A stretch of 64,000 nt of DNA from Micrococcales bacterium (GTDB lineage: Bacteria > Actinomycetota > Actinomycetes > S36-B12 > UBA10799): NCBI GenBank assembly GCA_016703125.1, contig JADJCR010000007.1, positions 1 through 64,000 on the forward strand. The letters are read 5' to 3'. The translations under genes were made by a program, and so were the position numbers. Shown one piece after another: positions 17,356 to 27,000 of the stretch. Within the stretch, counting starts at the first letter, position 1, and each line of letters begins with the position of its first letter. The notes below the pieces were generated by a model, which saw only the letters and a program-made list of their open reading frames with translations, did not search any database and had not been told where the DNA came from.

Positions 17356-18765
17356 ATGAACGGCAAAGACCCCCGTCGCTGGTGGGCGCTGTCGGCGATG
17401 AGCCTGGCGGTCTTCCTCGTCGCCGTCGACGGAACGGTGCTGAGTCTGGCCACGCCGAGCATCGTCGAGGACCTCAAGCCCACTGCCTCCCAGGTCCTGT
17501 GGATCGGTGACATCTACTCCTTCGTGCTGGCGGGGCTGCTCATCACGATGGGTAATCTCGGCGACCGCTTCGGCCGCAAGTTCCTCCTCCTCGTGGGTGG
17601 TTCGTTGTTCGCGGCGATGTCCGTCGTCGCGGCGTATTCGGCCACGCCGGAGATGCTCATCCTGAGCCGCGCACTGCTTGGTGTGGCCGGCGCCACGCTG
17701 ATGCCGTCGACGCTGGCTCTCATGCGCTCGACGTTCACCGACGACACCGAACGCAGTTTCGCCATCGGTGTGTGGAGCGCGATGGGCGCTGCGGGCGCGG
17801 CGGCCGGCCCGCTGTTCGGCGGGGCGCTGCTGCAGCACTTCTGGTGGGGGGCGGTCTTCCTCGTCAACGTCCCGATCATGGCGCTGGTCCTGATCATCGG
17901 CCTGCCCACCCTGCGCGAGTCGCGCGACCCCAACCCCGGTCCGCTCGATGTGCTCTCGGTGGTGCTGTCGATGGTGGGGATCCTCGGCGTCGTCTATGCG
18001 ATCAAGGAGATGGCGATCCGCGGATTCGAGGTCCAGTACCTGATCGCGGGTATCCTCGGGGCGGCCGCGCTGACCTGGTTCGTCCGGCGCCAGCGGCGTC
18101 TCGAGCACCCACTGGTGGACGTGCGGCTGTTCTCCTCCGGGCCGTTTACGGGAGCCGTGCTGGGCATGCTGCTGTCGGTGTTCGGCCTGGCCGGCGCGCT
18201 GTTCTTCTTCTCCCAGTACCTGCAGTTCATCAAGGGCCTCGAACCGTTGCAGGCGGGCCTCTTCGAACTCCCCGCCACGTTGTCGGCCCTGATCGCAGCT
18301 CTGCTCGCGGGCAACATCATGCGCCGCTTCGGTCGCGGGCCCGTGACAGCGGTGGGTCTACTGGCGATCGGTGTCGGGATGGCGGCGATCGCCTTCATCC
18401 TCGACTCCGAGGAGTACCTGGTGTTTGCCGTGCCGCTGATCCTCATCGGTGCCGGTGACGGTGTGGCGTTGACGATCGCCTCGGACACCGTCCTCGCGGT
18501 GGCTCCCAAGGACCGTGCCGGTGCCGCGTCTGCGGTGTAGGTGGCCGCTGCGGCCACCGAATCGCCGGGGGAGGGTTTCGAGGCGATGAAGGGGCTCGGT
18601 CCCGAGGTCACAGATCCGCTCGTCGATGCGATCCACGTGGCCTTCACGCAGGCACTTCAGGTCACCACCTGGGTCGGTGCCGCCGTGCTGATCTTCGGGG
18701 CCTTCATCACGTGGCGGCTGCTGCCGGGGCGCAAGGAAGCCGTCAACGAGATGGTGGCCCATTAG
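17356..18765 (+). pseudogene. DHA2-type drug exporter (MFS, EmrB/QacA) with internal stop and missing segment
   Basis: The first 394 codons from ATG 17356 (GGAGG before it) read as a normal 14-helix DHA2 transporter: VDGTVLSLATPSIVEDL, GNLGDRFGRKFLLLVGG (motif A), and the late KDRAGAASAV. TAG follows at 18538-18540. The same frame continues to 18765 with the expected C-terminus (TWVGAAVLIFGAFITWRLLP). The segment that normally follows AGAASAV (SETAYELGxALGIAxLGS, about 35-45 residues with most of a helix) is absent. A deletion with a stop at the joint explains both features. The product is almost certainly non-functional. Confidence 0.75.
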
Positions 18766-18836
18766 CCCGTGATGGGCCAGCCGCAGCCGTAGGCGTTGCT
18801 AGCCCGTGATGGGCCAGCCGCAGCCGTAGGCGTTGT
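18763..18836 (+). repeat. 37-base tandem duplication across two convergent gene ends
   Basis: TAGCCCGTGATGGGCCAGCC and the 17 bases after it occur twice, at 18763-18799 and 18800-18836, with only the last base differing. The right copy encodes the last codons and stop of the minus-strand secreted protein. The left copy provides the stop codon of the broken exporter. Confidence 0.9.
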
Positions 18837-21800
18837 TCGGCCAGTCATCGGACCGGGACTCCCGGGCGTAATCCTGTGGATCGAGGCCGAGTCCGTCCTT
18901 GTCCCTGTCGACCTGCAGCGATGCCGGCGGCTCCACGAACATCTGCTTGAGTACGTCGTCGTCGAGGTTCGTCACCGAGTACCGCGAGTAGACGTCCGCG
19001 ATGGTGAACGTGTCGTACTGGCTGGGCGTCGACCCGTCGGGATAGATCTCCTGCAGCGCCGCTATTCGTGCGGCCTTCTGCACGTCATCGAAGGGCGTCA
19101 CAGACCCGAAGTAGCAGTAGAAGTTGATCGAGTCGTCCCACTTGCTGCGCCGGATCGTCCAGACCGGGAACTGGATCGGGATGAGCTCGGAGTAGATCTC
19201 GCGCTGGGCCGACCGTTCCGCTGCAGCAGCCGTGGCCTTGATGGCGTTCTTGTTCCACTGGTACTCGGCAGGACACGACGTCTCGTCGCCATCAGCGCCG
19301 TTGCACTCCGCGATGGGGCCGACCGTGGACAGTTTGGCGTAGTCGCTGACGAGGATGTCGCCCATGACGTCGAAGGATGCCGCGGTGTCGTCGGCTTGGT
19401 CCCGCAGTTTGTCCGACAGGTGATCCGCCTCGATCTGCAACTCCTCGTCGGGGGACTCCCCGTCCTCCTGCGCGTCGAGGTGCATGGCCCCGAAGTCCAG
19501 TGCTGTGGCGGCCACCGCCAGCAGCTTCTCGAGGTCCTTGCCGTAGGTCTCGACCTCCTCGGCGAACGGATCGAAGAAGTCCACGATCGTGAACAGGACG
19601 TCCAAGGGGTTGGCCTTCAGCGGATCCGGCTTGGCACGGAACTTCGTGTACGCGTCGGTCTGGGTGTCCTCCCAGTCCTTGGTGGCCGCCTTCTCGTAGG
19701 GTGCCGCGAAGTTGTTCATGTAGTTGACGATGTTGCTCACCCAGGATGTCTCGTCGCTCAGAGCTTCTTGTGCCCTGTTGAACTGCTCCTCGGTGAACGT
19801 CACCGTCGTGCCGGGCACCTGTACACACCTCTTGGGCTTGTCCACGCCCTTCGGGCAGTCCCATGTGAGGTCATTGATGGAGTCGCTGACCGACGCCCAG
19901 TCGTAGTCCTGGGTCCAGTACGCGGTGCGGGGCTGGGAACCCAGCCTGGGGGTCGTGTGGTTCCCGATCCAGGCGATCGCCGGGTTGCCCGCCTCGGGCC
20001 ACGCCGAGGCGCCCGGTGCTGCGAGCAGGACCTTCTGCAAGGTGTCGTTGGGTGTCAGTTCCTCACTGCTGGCAGCGGGTCTGAACGTCGACGTGGTGTC
20101 GGGGTTCAATCGACCCTGGATCACGGGGTTCGTGCCGCGTGCCTCCTCGCCCTCGCCCTCGTCGGCGCCTCCCCACCCGATCAGGGTGTACTGCTGACCC
20201 TTGGTGACCGCGGCCGTGTTGAACGTGTGCTTCGTCCCGCCCACCGCGGCGATCGCCTCAGCCAGGCGTTTGGCCACATCGCCGGTCGCCTGGGGTCCGA
20301 TCAGCAGTTCCTGTCCATCGGTGGCGGAGTTGATCATCACGATGTCGCCCGACCCGAAATGTGTCTGCAGGAAGGCGATCATCGCGTTCGCCTGCGCGGT
20401 GGCGTCCGGACCGTTGGTCACGAAGGCGTCGTGGTCCTTGCGTGTCAGGTCATGGCCTTCGAACACGTCGACGGTGTAGCCGGCAGCGCCTGTGAACGCA
20501 CTGCCGTACTGCTTTCCGTCCATCTCGACGGTGGTGCCACACCCAGCCGCCGAGCAACCCCTTCCGACCCGCGTCGAGAAGGTCGTGCTGCGCGGGTCCA
20601 GGTACTGGTAGTCGTCCCAGCGGTTCTTGATGAGGTAGCCGTCGAGGCGTCCGGTGCCCGACGGGCGGTAGTTGTAGGTGGCGCCGCCCTTCTGCATCCC
20701 CGGCACGCCGATCATCGACACCTCGCCGGAGCAGACGAGGGCCTTGGGCGGTGTCGGGCCGCCGATGGCGACGAGATCCCGGAAGATGCCGCCGTCGCTT
20801 TCGCCGCTTCCGTAGAACGGGTGGGCTGAGACGATGACGAGGTTGTCCGGCGTCAGCTTCGCGACGATGTCCTGGATGTACTCGATCTTCGGGGCGCTGT
20901 CGCCCGGTGCGATGGTGCAGTCGGAGTTGACGCAGACCCCGAGAAGCTTGTTCCCCCGGGGCGCGAGCTCCAGGCTCTTGCGGTCCAGTACGAGTACCTG
21001 CGCGGTCTGGTCGCGCATGTCACCGGCCGCGCGCGGGCTGGCGTAGAAGGTGTCGCCGACCTGGATCCCCGGGTATCCGTCCTTGTCTGTCGCCATGGTG
21101 TTGATCGGGACCATCGGCGCATCGACGGCGGCGACCTCCATGACGTCAGAGGTGGTGCGACCGGCCTGCCGGGTGGTGAGGCGGACCCGGTACGTGCCGG
21201 CGACGTCCGTCTTCAGCCGTGGGGCGCGCAGGCGGGCCGGTCCCTTGCGCGCGGTGCTGCCCTTGGGTGCACGAAGCACGGTCCAGGTGCGCCTGATCCG
21301 GGTGCCCTTCGCGCTGGGGTGGGACTTCGCCACCGCCTTGAGACGCACCGTCGACCCGGCCTCCGTCGTGCGGTCGCGTCCGGCGCCTGCCAGTGGGCGT
21401 TTGTGGGTGACACGGAATGTCGAGGTCGCCGTGCGCATCTTCCCATTGGCGGCAAGGACCCTGACCCGTAGCGTGTTCTTGCCGTGGCGCAGACCGTGGC
21501 TGGCCGACGCCGTCAAAGAGAACGTCTTCGGGCTGGCGGTTCGCAGGTACTTCTTGATCGGGGAGCCGTTGAGACGGGCCGCTTCGACGGTGGTGCGCTT
21601 GCCGGTCCGCACCGTGACACGCACAGGGTGTGCAGTGACGCGGGCTGCGTTCTTGGGGGACAGGGAGAGGCGCGCCTTGAGTTTCTTGCGCTTGGGTCGC
21701 TGGGTCTCACGGGCGTCCCGCGCGGCCCCGGGTTTCTTCGCCGTCACGCTGCTGTCCGGGGCAGGTTGCGTGGCAATGGCCCCGGGCGCGACGACGAGAG

Positions 21801-21852
21801 CGGTCAACGGCACGGCGACCGCCACCATGCTTGCCACGAAGCGTGCACGCAT
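18799..21852 (-). CDS. large secreted protein, paralogue A of an unrecognised family
   Basis: From ATG 21852 (GGAGG eight bases before; an in-frame ATG 36 bases upstream is less likely) the product has 1017 residues. A signal peptide (MRARFVASMVAVAVPLTALV) is followed by a Lys/Arg-rich stretch and two Ig/PKD-like beta domains (about 60-240). A mixed domain follows (about 250-600) with VLVLDRKSLE, LVIVSAHPFYGSGES and YTLIGWGG, then a helical region (about 600-850) and a C-terminal part ending NNAYGCGWPITG. The 1047-residue protein at 32982-36125 shares YWTQ-Y, PYE-A, VVSDYAKL/LVSDYAKL and GxDPxxxxR motifs in the same order. The 250-450 region loosely recalls ILEI/FAM3-type carbohydrate-binding folds (inference only). 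Function is unknown. Confidence 0.75.
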   Translation of the reverse strand: MRARFVASMVAVAVPLTALVVAPGAIATQPAPDSSVTAKKPGAARDARETQRPKRKKLKARLSLSPKNAARVTAHPVRVTVRTGKRTTVEAARLNGSPIKKYLRTASPKTFSLTASASHGLRHGKNTLRVRVLAANGKMRTATSTFRVTHKRPLAGAGRDRTTEAGSTVRLKAVAKSHPSAKGTRIRRTWTVLRAPKGSTARKGPARLRAPRLKTDVAGTYRVRLTTRQAGRTTSDVMEVAAVDAPMVPINTMATDKDGYPGIQVGDTFYASPRAAGDMRDQTAQVLVLDRKSLELAPRGNKLLGVCVNSDCTIAPGDSAPKIEYIQDIVAKLTPDNLVIVSAHPFYGSGESDGGIFRDLVAIGGPTPPKALVCSGEVSMIGVPGMQKGGATYNYRPSGTGRLDGYLIKNRWDDYQYLDPRSTTFSTRVGRGCSAAGCGTTVEMDGKQYGSAFTGAAGYTVDVFEGHDLTRKDHDAFVTNGPDATAQANAMIAFLQTHFGSGDIVMINSATDGQELLIGPQATGDVAKRLAEAIAAVGGTKHTFNTAAVTKGQQYTLIGWGGADEGEGEEARGTNPVIQGRLNPDTTSTFRPAASSEELTPNDTLQKVLLAAPGASAWPEAGNPAIAWIGNHTTPRLGSQPRTAYWTQDYDWASVSDSINDLTWDCPKGVDKPKRCVQVPGTTVTFTEEQFNRAQEALSDETSWVSNIVNYMNNFAAPYEKAATKDWEDTQTDAYTKFRAKPDPLKANPLDVLFTIVDFFDPFAEEVETYGKDLEKLLAVAATALDFGAMHLDAQEDGESPDEELQIEADHLSDKLRDQADDTAASFDVMGDILVSDYAKLSTVGPIAECNGADGDETSCPAEYQWNKNAIKATAAAAERSAQREIYSELIPIQFPVWTIRRSKWDDSINFYCYFGSVTPFDDVQKAARIAALQEIYPDGSTPSQYDTFTIADVYSRYSVTNLDDDVLKQMFVEPPASLQVDRDKDGLGLDPQDYARESRSDDWPNNAYGCGWPITG

Positions 21853-21885
21853 TGCTGAACCTCCATGAGGATTCCCGGGAGTGTT

Positions 21886-21898
21886 CACGGTAACCGTG
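21886..21898 (+). promoter_or_regulatory. operator-like palindrome CACGGTAACCGTG
   Basis: This is a perfect 6-1-6 palindrome in the divergent gap between the secreted protein (start 21852) and the carbonic anhydrase (start 22001). It is placed about 35 bases before the former gene, in its probable promoter or leader. A regulator binding site is inferred. Confidence 0.4.
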
Positions 21899-21974
21899 CA
21901 GCGTCGATACGTGCCGCCATGTCACACAACCGTTACGTCTGCTCGGTCAAGGGTGCCGGTCGCGCGCAAGCCTC

Positions 21975-21980
21975 TACAGT
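21975..21980 (+). promoter_or_regulatory. -10 element TACAGT for the carbonic anhydrase gene
   Basis: TACAGT lies 21 bases before the TTG start, with GAGGAGG at 21987-21993 between them. The TCAAGG about 20 bases upstream is a possible -35. The strong ribosome binding site supports the unusual TTG start. Confidence 0.4.
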
Positions 21981-22000
21981 GACCACGAGGAGGTGCGCCC

Positions 22001-22837
22001 TTGATCGAGATCACCTGGCAGTACGACCCGGACGCCGACATGGTCGAGCGCGTTCCGGAGACGGCTGAAGAAGCCATGCTCATGCTGCACATGGGGAACT
22101 CCGCCTTCGCCGAGATGGGTCGCGCGCGCGGCGATCACCGATACGTCATCCCGATCACCGCCGAGGAGCTCGGACTGGGGGACCGGCCGGGTGAGGCTCC
22201 TTCGCAGGAGCCGATGGCCGTGGTGCTGGGGTGTGCCGACGCCCGCGTGCCGCTCGAACTGGTCTTCTCGCAGTCCGCCAACGACCTGTTCGCCGTCCGG
22301 GTTGCCGGCAACATCCTCGGCTCCGACTGCGTCGGGAGTATGGACTACGCGGTCTCACAGTTGCCGAGCGTCCGGCTGCTCGCGGTGGTCGGGCACACCG
22401 GGTGCGGCGCGGTGCAGGCAGCCGTGGACGCATACGTCGCGCCCAACACCTACCTGGGTCTGTCGGCCAACCTGCCGTTGCGGCGGATCGTCGACACCGT
22501 GGTGCCGGCGGTGCACGGCGCGGACGTCGCACTGCGCGAACACTACGGGGCCGACGTGGTGTTCCGGACCGGGTACCGCGCGGCGCTGGTCGACGCTGCC
22601 GTTGTGGTCAACGCGGCGATCGCGGCCGATGCGATGCAGCGGATCTTCGCCGAGCACCTCGGGGAGCGGCTCGGTGCGGCGTTCGGCGTGTACGACCTGG
22701 CGAGTCGGCTGGTGGGGCTGCCGGACCTGCAGATGGACTGGCGCCACGGGCTCTTTCCACCACCGCCGGCCGAGCAGATGCCCGACTTCGTCGATGCGGT
22801 GGTGCGGTCTTTGCACATCCGGGCGCTGCTCGGCTGA
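22001..22837 (+). CDS. beta-class carbonic anhydrase
   Basis: The 278-residue protein has the zinc and catalytic residues of beta-carbonic anhydrases: CADARVP (first Cys, Asp-Arg dyad) and GHTGCGAV (His and second Cys ligands), with VRVAGNILG between them. It interconverts carbon dioxide and bicarbonate in the cytoplasm. The TTG start is chosen because GAGGAGG precedes it by seven bases and no in-frame ATG fits before the conserved region. The N-terminal 60 residues and the last 60 (VGLPDLQMDWRHG) are longer than in minimal family members. It converges with the LigB-type gene across a nested hairpin. Confidence 0.9.
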   Translation: MIEITWQYDPDADMVERVPETAEEAMLMLHMGNSAFAEMGRARGDHRYVIPITAEELGLGDRPGEAPSQEPMAVVLGCADARVPLELVFSQSANDLFAVRVAGNILGSDCVGSMDYAVSQLPSVRLLAVVGHTGCGAVQAAVDAYVAPNTYLGLSANLPLRRIVDTVVPAVHGADVALREHYGADVVFRTGYRAALVDAAVVVNAAIAADAMQRIFAEHLGERLGAAFGVYDLASRLVGLPDLQMDWRHGLFPPPPAEQMPDFVDAVVRSLHIRALLG

Positions 22838-22864
22838 GGTGCTGCGGTCGCGACTTGGCTGGGG

Positions 22865-22911
22865 AGCAGATTGCGTACAGGACCACTAGGTGGTCGGAAG
22901 TGCAATCTGCT
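22865..22911 (+). terminator. nested inverted repeat between convergent genes
   Basis: The outer arms AGCAGATTGC (22865-22874) and GCAATCTGCT (22902-22911) are perfect complements. Inside, GACCAC and GTGGTC pair around a TAG loop, with six-base internal loops on both sides. The position between two convergent stops suggests a two-way terminator, although no T-tract follows. Confidence 0.6.
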
Positions 22912-22934
22912 GGCGAGGGCGGCCGGCGTGTCGG

Positions 22935-23783
22935 TCAAACCACCTGCAGGCTGCGTTTCGACAAGCCGAAGGCGTAGCCGTCGATCTCGGTGGCGACCTC
23001 GCCGTCCGCCGCACCTAGAGTCACGAACAGCGGTGTGAAGTGTTCGACCGTGGGATGGGCGTAAGGCAGGCCCGGTGCATGCGTTTGGAAAGCGGCGAGT
23101 TCGTCGAGATCACGTCGGGCCAGCGCCTCGGCGGCCCAGTGGTCGAATTCCCTCGACCAGCCCGGGACCGCGTTGCCGTAGAACATCTCCGGTGTCAGGA
23201 ATGGCAGCCCGTGGGTCATGAAGCCGGAGCCGATCACGAGGATGCCGCGCTCGCGCAGCGACTTCAACGCCGCGCCCAGCCGCAGGAGCTCGGCCGGGCG
23301 TTGCGTGGGCAGTGACAGCTGCAGAACGGGGACGTTCGCCCCTGGGTACATGACCTTGAGCGGGACCCAGGCGCCGTGGTCGAGGCCACGACTGGCGTGC
23401 TGGTGCACCGGCCACTCGTCCGGCAGTGTGGCGAGCACCTCTGTGGCCAGCGCGCTGGCCTCTGGGGTGTCGTAGCGCATCCGGTAGTAGCGGGGGTCGA
23501 ACCCGCCGAAGTCGTACACGACGTCGCGCGGTGTCACGGCGCTGAGGCTCAGCGGAGCAGCTTCCCAGTGCGCGGACACGATCAGGATCCCCTTGGGCAC
23601 GGGCAGTTCGTCCGCCCACTTCGACAACTGCTCGATCCATACGGCGTCTTCGAACAACGGCGGCGCGCCGTGGCCGATGTAGAGGGCCGGGAGGGCCTGG
23701 TCACCCTCCGCCCACGCCGTACGCGAGGCCTCGCGGCGCAGCAGGTCGGGCAGCTTCTGCTCGTACGCGATCTCGGGGGACAT
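22935..23783 (-). CDS. LigB-family extradiol dioxygenase (YgiD/DODA-like)
   Basis: The 282-residue product matches the 4,5-DOPA dioxygenase/YgiD branch: YIGHGAPPL with the first metal His, LIVSAHWEAAP with the second, RGLDHGAWVPL, IGSGFMTHGL, and HPTVEHFTPLF at the end. It should be a zinc or iron ring-cleaving dioxygenase for catechol-type compounds. It stands alone, with a palindromic TTGAAGCTTAA just before the start codon that could be an operator. The substrate in this organism is unknown. Confidence 0.88.
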   Translation of the reverse strand: MSPEIAYEQKLPDLLRREASRTAWAEGDQALPALYIGHGAPPLFEDAVWIEQLSKWADELPVPKGILIVSAHWEAAPLSLSAVTPRDVVYDFGGFDPRYYRMRYDTPEASALATEVLATLPDEWPVHQHASRGLDHGAWVPLKVMYPGANVPVLQLSLPTQRPAELLRLGAALKSLRERGILVIGSGFMTHGLPFLTPEMFYGNAVPGWSREFDHWAAEALARRDLDELAAFQTHAPGLPYAHPTVEHFTPLFVTLGAADGEVATEIDGYAFGLSKRSLQVV

Positions 23784-23785
23784 GA

Positions 23786-23796
23786 TTGAAGCTTAA
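23786..23796 (-). promoter_or_regulatory. palindromic site TTGAAGCTTAA at the dioxygenase start
   Basis: This nearly symmetric AT-rich site lies three bases before the ATG in an otherwise G+C-rich region, where a ribosome binding site would be expected. Binding of a repressor such as a MarR-type protein is an inference. Confidence 0.3.
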
Positions 23797-23842
23797 ACTA
23801 GTCTATGGCCGGTGTACAGGCTGCCACCCGCTCCTCCTAGGC

Positions 23843-23919
23843 ATCCGTGAGCACTTAACAGGTCCGGGAGCGGTTCGGAGGCGCACAACCGCTAACCAAT
23901 CTGCCAAGTGCTCACGGAT
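23843..23919 (-). repeat. nested inverted repeat, 14-base outer and 7-base inner stem
   Basis: ATCCGTGAGCACTT (23843-23856) pairs perfectly with AAGTGCTCACGGAT (23906-23919). Inside, AGCGGTT (23869-23875) pairs with AACCGCT (23887-23893). The two internal loops are both exactly 12 bases and the apical loop is 11. It lies about 100 bases after the giant surface-protein gene and may be a terminator, a structured RNA or a mobile palindromic element. Confidence 0.6.
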
Positions 23920-24016
23920 CGCAAGGCCGTCGGTGAGCGGGTCAACAAGGTGGCTGTGCCGGGGGCGGAGACCCGCCGAGCCAACCTCGTGTGCGTTCTC
24001 CAACCTCAAGCGCCAC

Positions 24017-27000
24017 TCAAGGTCGAACGCGGTACTTCTTCACCCGCTTGAACGGTTCGTAGTCCCGCGTGCCCTTCGCGAACTGCGTCACGATGACCAG
24101 GACCGGACGGTTGCCGAATACCTTGACCCGGATCGTCCCGCTCTTGGCCTTGCGGACCTTGCAGTAGCTGGCCTCACCGGCCGCCGAGGACTGCAGCGGA
24201 CGGCAGCGCACCTTCGTGCGGATCTTCTGACCCTGCTTGGTCTTCGTCGCGGGCAGCACGCTCGGGTCGGGTGGCAGTTTGTCGGCCGTCTGCGGCGCAC
24301 GCTCGACGCGCACGGAATCGGTGGCCTTGTTGTTCGACGGGTCGGTGTCCTCGATGGGTGAGGTGACCTCCGCCGGGTTCACGACCTGCGGGAAGGCGCC
24401 GCTGACCACGTCCACCCGGATGCTGAACTGCGCACTCTGACCGACGAGCAAGCCGGCCGGCAACTCGCAGACCACCGTCTGGCCACTGGCGGTGCACGCC
24501 CACCCGTCGCCGGTGGCGGACACGAACGCGTTGCCCTTGGGTAGCGTGTCCGTCACACGGATCGGGCCGGGATTGTCCGACGGGCCGTTGTTGGCGACGA
24601 GCACGTTCCACGTGCCCTGCCTGCCGATCTTCCACGGCCCGCCGGTGTGGGTCTTCGTGATCGCGAGGTCCGCCTTGGCGACCACGTCAACGGTCGACGT
24701 CGCGGGCTCCGGCTGCACCTCTTGGGGGGAAGTCGTCGTCACAGTGGCGGTGTTCTTCAGGGTCGTGCCACCGGGTACCGACTTGTCGACATCCGCGGTG
24801 ATCACGATGTCGGAGGGGGACGCCGAAACCGGGAAGTTGGCGCGGGTGCAGGTCACGACGCTGCCCGCCCCGACGTCGCAGGTCCAGCCCGGTCCGGTGG
24901 CAGACGTGGCGCGCAGACCGGCTTCGAGCTGGTCGACCACTTGGACGTTCTTGGCCTTGGCCGGTCCGGCGTTGGTGACGGTGATCGTGAATTCGGTGCT
25001 ACGTCCGGCCGTGACCGGGTTCGCGCCGGTGGTCTTCTTGCTGATCCCGAGCTGGACGTCGGCCACCACCGGATCCTCGACGGTCGACGTGTTGTTCCCC
25101 GGGTTCGGGTCCTCCGTGGTCGGCGTCACCGTCGCGCTGTTGACCGCGGTGTCGCCGGGGCTCTCGAGGACGTCGACGGTGACATTGATGAGCGGCGCCT
25201 GCTCGTTGGGCGCGAGATCCGTCTCGAGGACGCAGGTCAGCGTGTCGGTCTCGCCACTGGTCGGGCTGCAGTCCCATGCTCCGGCGTCGATGGCGGCGAT
25301 CGACAAACCGGCCGGCAGCGTGTCCACCACAGTGATGTCCTTCACCGACACCGACGGCCCGAGGTTCGTCACGGTGAGCGTGTAGGTGACCTGACCGCCG
25401 ACCACGTAGGGCTGTGTCCGTGTCTTGACGATCGACACGTCGGCCAGCGGTCGGGCCGTGACCTCGTCGGTGGCGGTGTTGTTCTCGGGGTCGGGGTCGT
25501 ACGTGCTGCCCCCGACCTCGGCGGTGTTCTCAAGAAGCCCGGTGGTGGCCGGGTCCACCCAGACCGTCAGTACCAGGTCCTCGAGGCTGGCGTCCTTGGC
25601 CAGCGTCGCCGCGGGGTTGGTGCAGGTGACGACCTGTCCGACGGCGTTGCAGGACCAGTCCCCGGCGTCGTGTCCGCGGTACTCCACGCCGGTGGGCAGC
25701 GTGTCGGTGATCGTGAACGGTCCAACGCTGGTGTCGGGGCCGTTGTTCGTGGCCTTGAGGATCCACTCGAACTCGGTGCCCGGCACGACCTCGTCGGGAT
25801 CGATCCCCGGGTTCAGGTTGTCGTGGGTCTTCGTCAACGCCAGATCCGCCGACGCGATCTGCGTGTACGCGTCGTCCGGCTCGGAAGTCCCGGTTCCCCA
25901 GCCCTGTCCGGCGGGGCCCAGCGTCCATGTGGTCAGCGCCGAGTTGGTGTGACGGGTGCCGATACCCACCCCGGGATCGTCGACCACGCCCTGCCCGGGG
26001 ATCGCTTGGAAGGTCAGGGTCAGGGTCTTGCCGGTCGGCAGGTCCGCGATGTCGTTCCACGCGATGTTCGGCGCTGTCCCAGTGGGTTCCTTGCCGGCGG
26101 GGGTCCCGCCGGTGACGACCCATTGCGCCGAGTCGGCCTTGTACGACCAGTTCGGTGGCAAGGTGTCGGCCACGTCGACCCCGTAGGCGGTCGTGCCCGA
26201 GGCGTTCGTGACCACGATGGTCCAGGTGTACGGCTCGCTGATGTAGGCCAGCGGGGCCGAGGCGTCCTTGGCGATCGTCAGGGACGGCAGGACCGGCGTG
26301 ACCCTGGCGGTGTCGCTGATCGGCCCGTACTTGCGCCCCTGCTCGTCCGGCAGGCTGAAGTACTCGGTGACGGTCGCGGTGTTCGTCTGGTCGCCGCTCG
26401 CGGGTGCCTTGAGCCGCGCGGTGAACGACAGTGTCTTGTCGGCACCCGGTGCCAGTGACGTGATCGACCACGTGATCGTGCTGCCGCTGACCTGGCCGCC
26501 GTCGGACGGGCTGCCGACGACCTCGATGCCGGCGGGGATGTCGTCGGTGACAGTGATGCTGTTCGCGGTGCTCACGTTCTCGCCGGAGGCGTTGGAGACC
26601 TTGAGCGTGTAGGTGAACTCCTGGCCTGGGGTTGCCGTGATGGCGTCCTCGGCATCGACCTTCTTCACGATCGACAGCGACGGCTCGATGATCCCGACGG
26701 TGTCGGACACCGGAACGGTCTTGTTGGGCAACGCCTCGAAGCCGGCGATCGTGGTGGGCTGGGGGTCCACCGCTGTCGAGCTCCAGTACGGCGTGGCGCT
26801 GTTGGTCAACGTCGCGCCCGCGATGTTGCCGGGCAGGTCGGCGACGACCGCGGTGTAGGTGATGGTCAGCAGACGGTCACGGGCGTCCGAGGGCACGTCG
26901 CCGAAGGACCATCCGATCTTCTGGCCCGACGGGGTCAGGGCGCTGCCGCCCACCGGGGGCGCGCACGGCGAGTCATCGGGGTACGAGCACGTGACGCTGA

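Noticed and set aside
18538..18540. TAG recoded as an amino acid
   Set aside because: The residues on both sides are not adjacent in homologues (a segment is missing), and several intact genes here end in TAG.
23843..23919. tRNA or tRNA-like gene
   Set aside because: The outer stem is too long, and there is no anticodon arm, T-loop consensus or CCA-adjacent acceptor geometry.
24241..24290. LPXTG sortase signal (LPATK) in the giant protein
   Set aside because: It lies about 75 residues before the C-terminus, is followed by a folded basic domain rather than a hydrophobic helix, and lacks the Gly.
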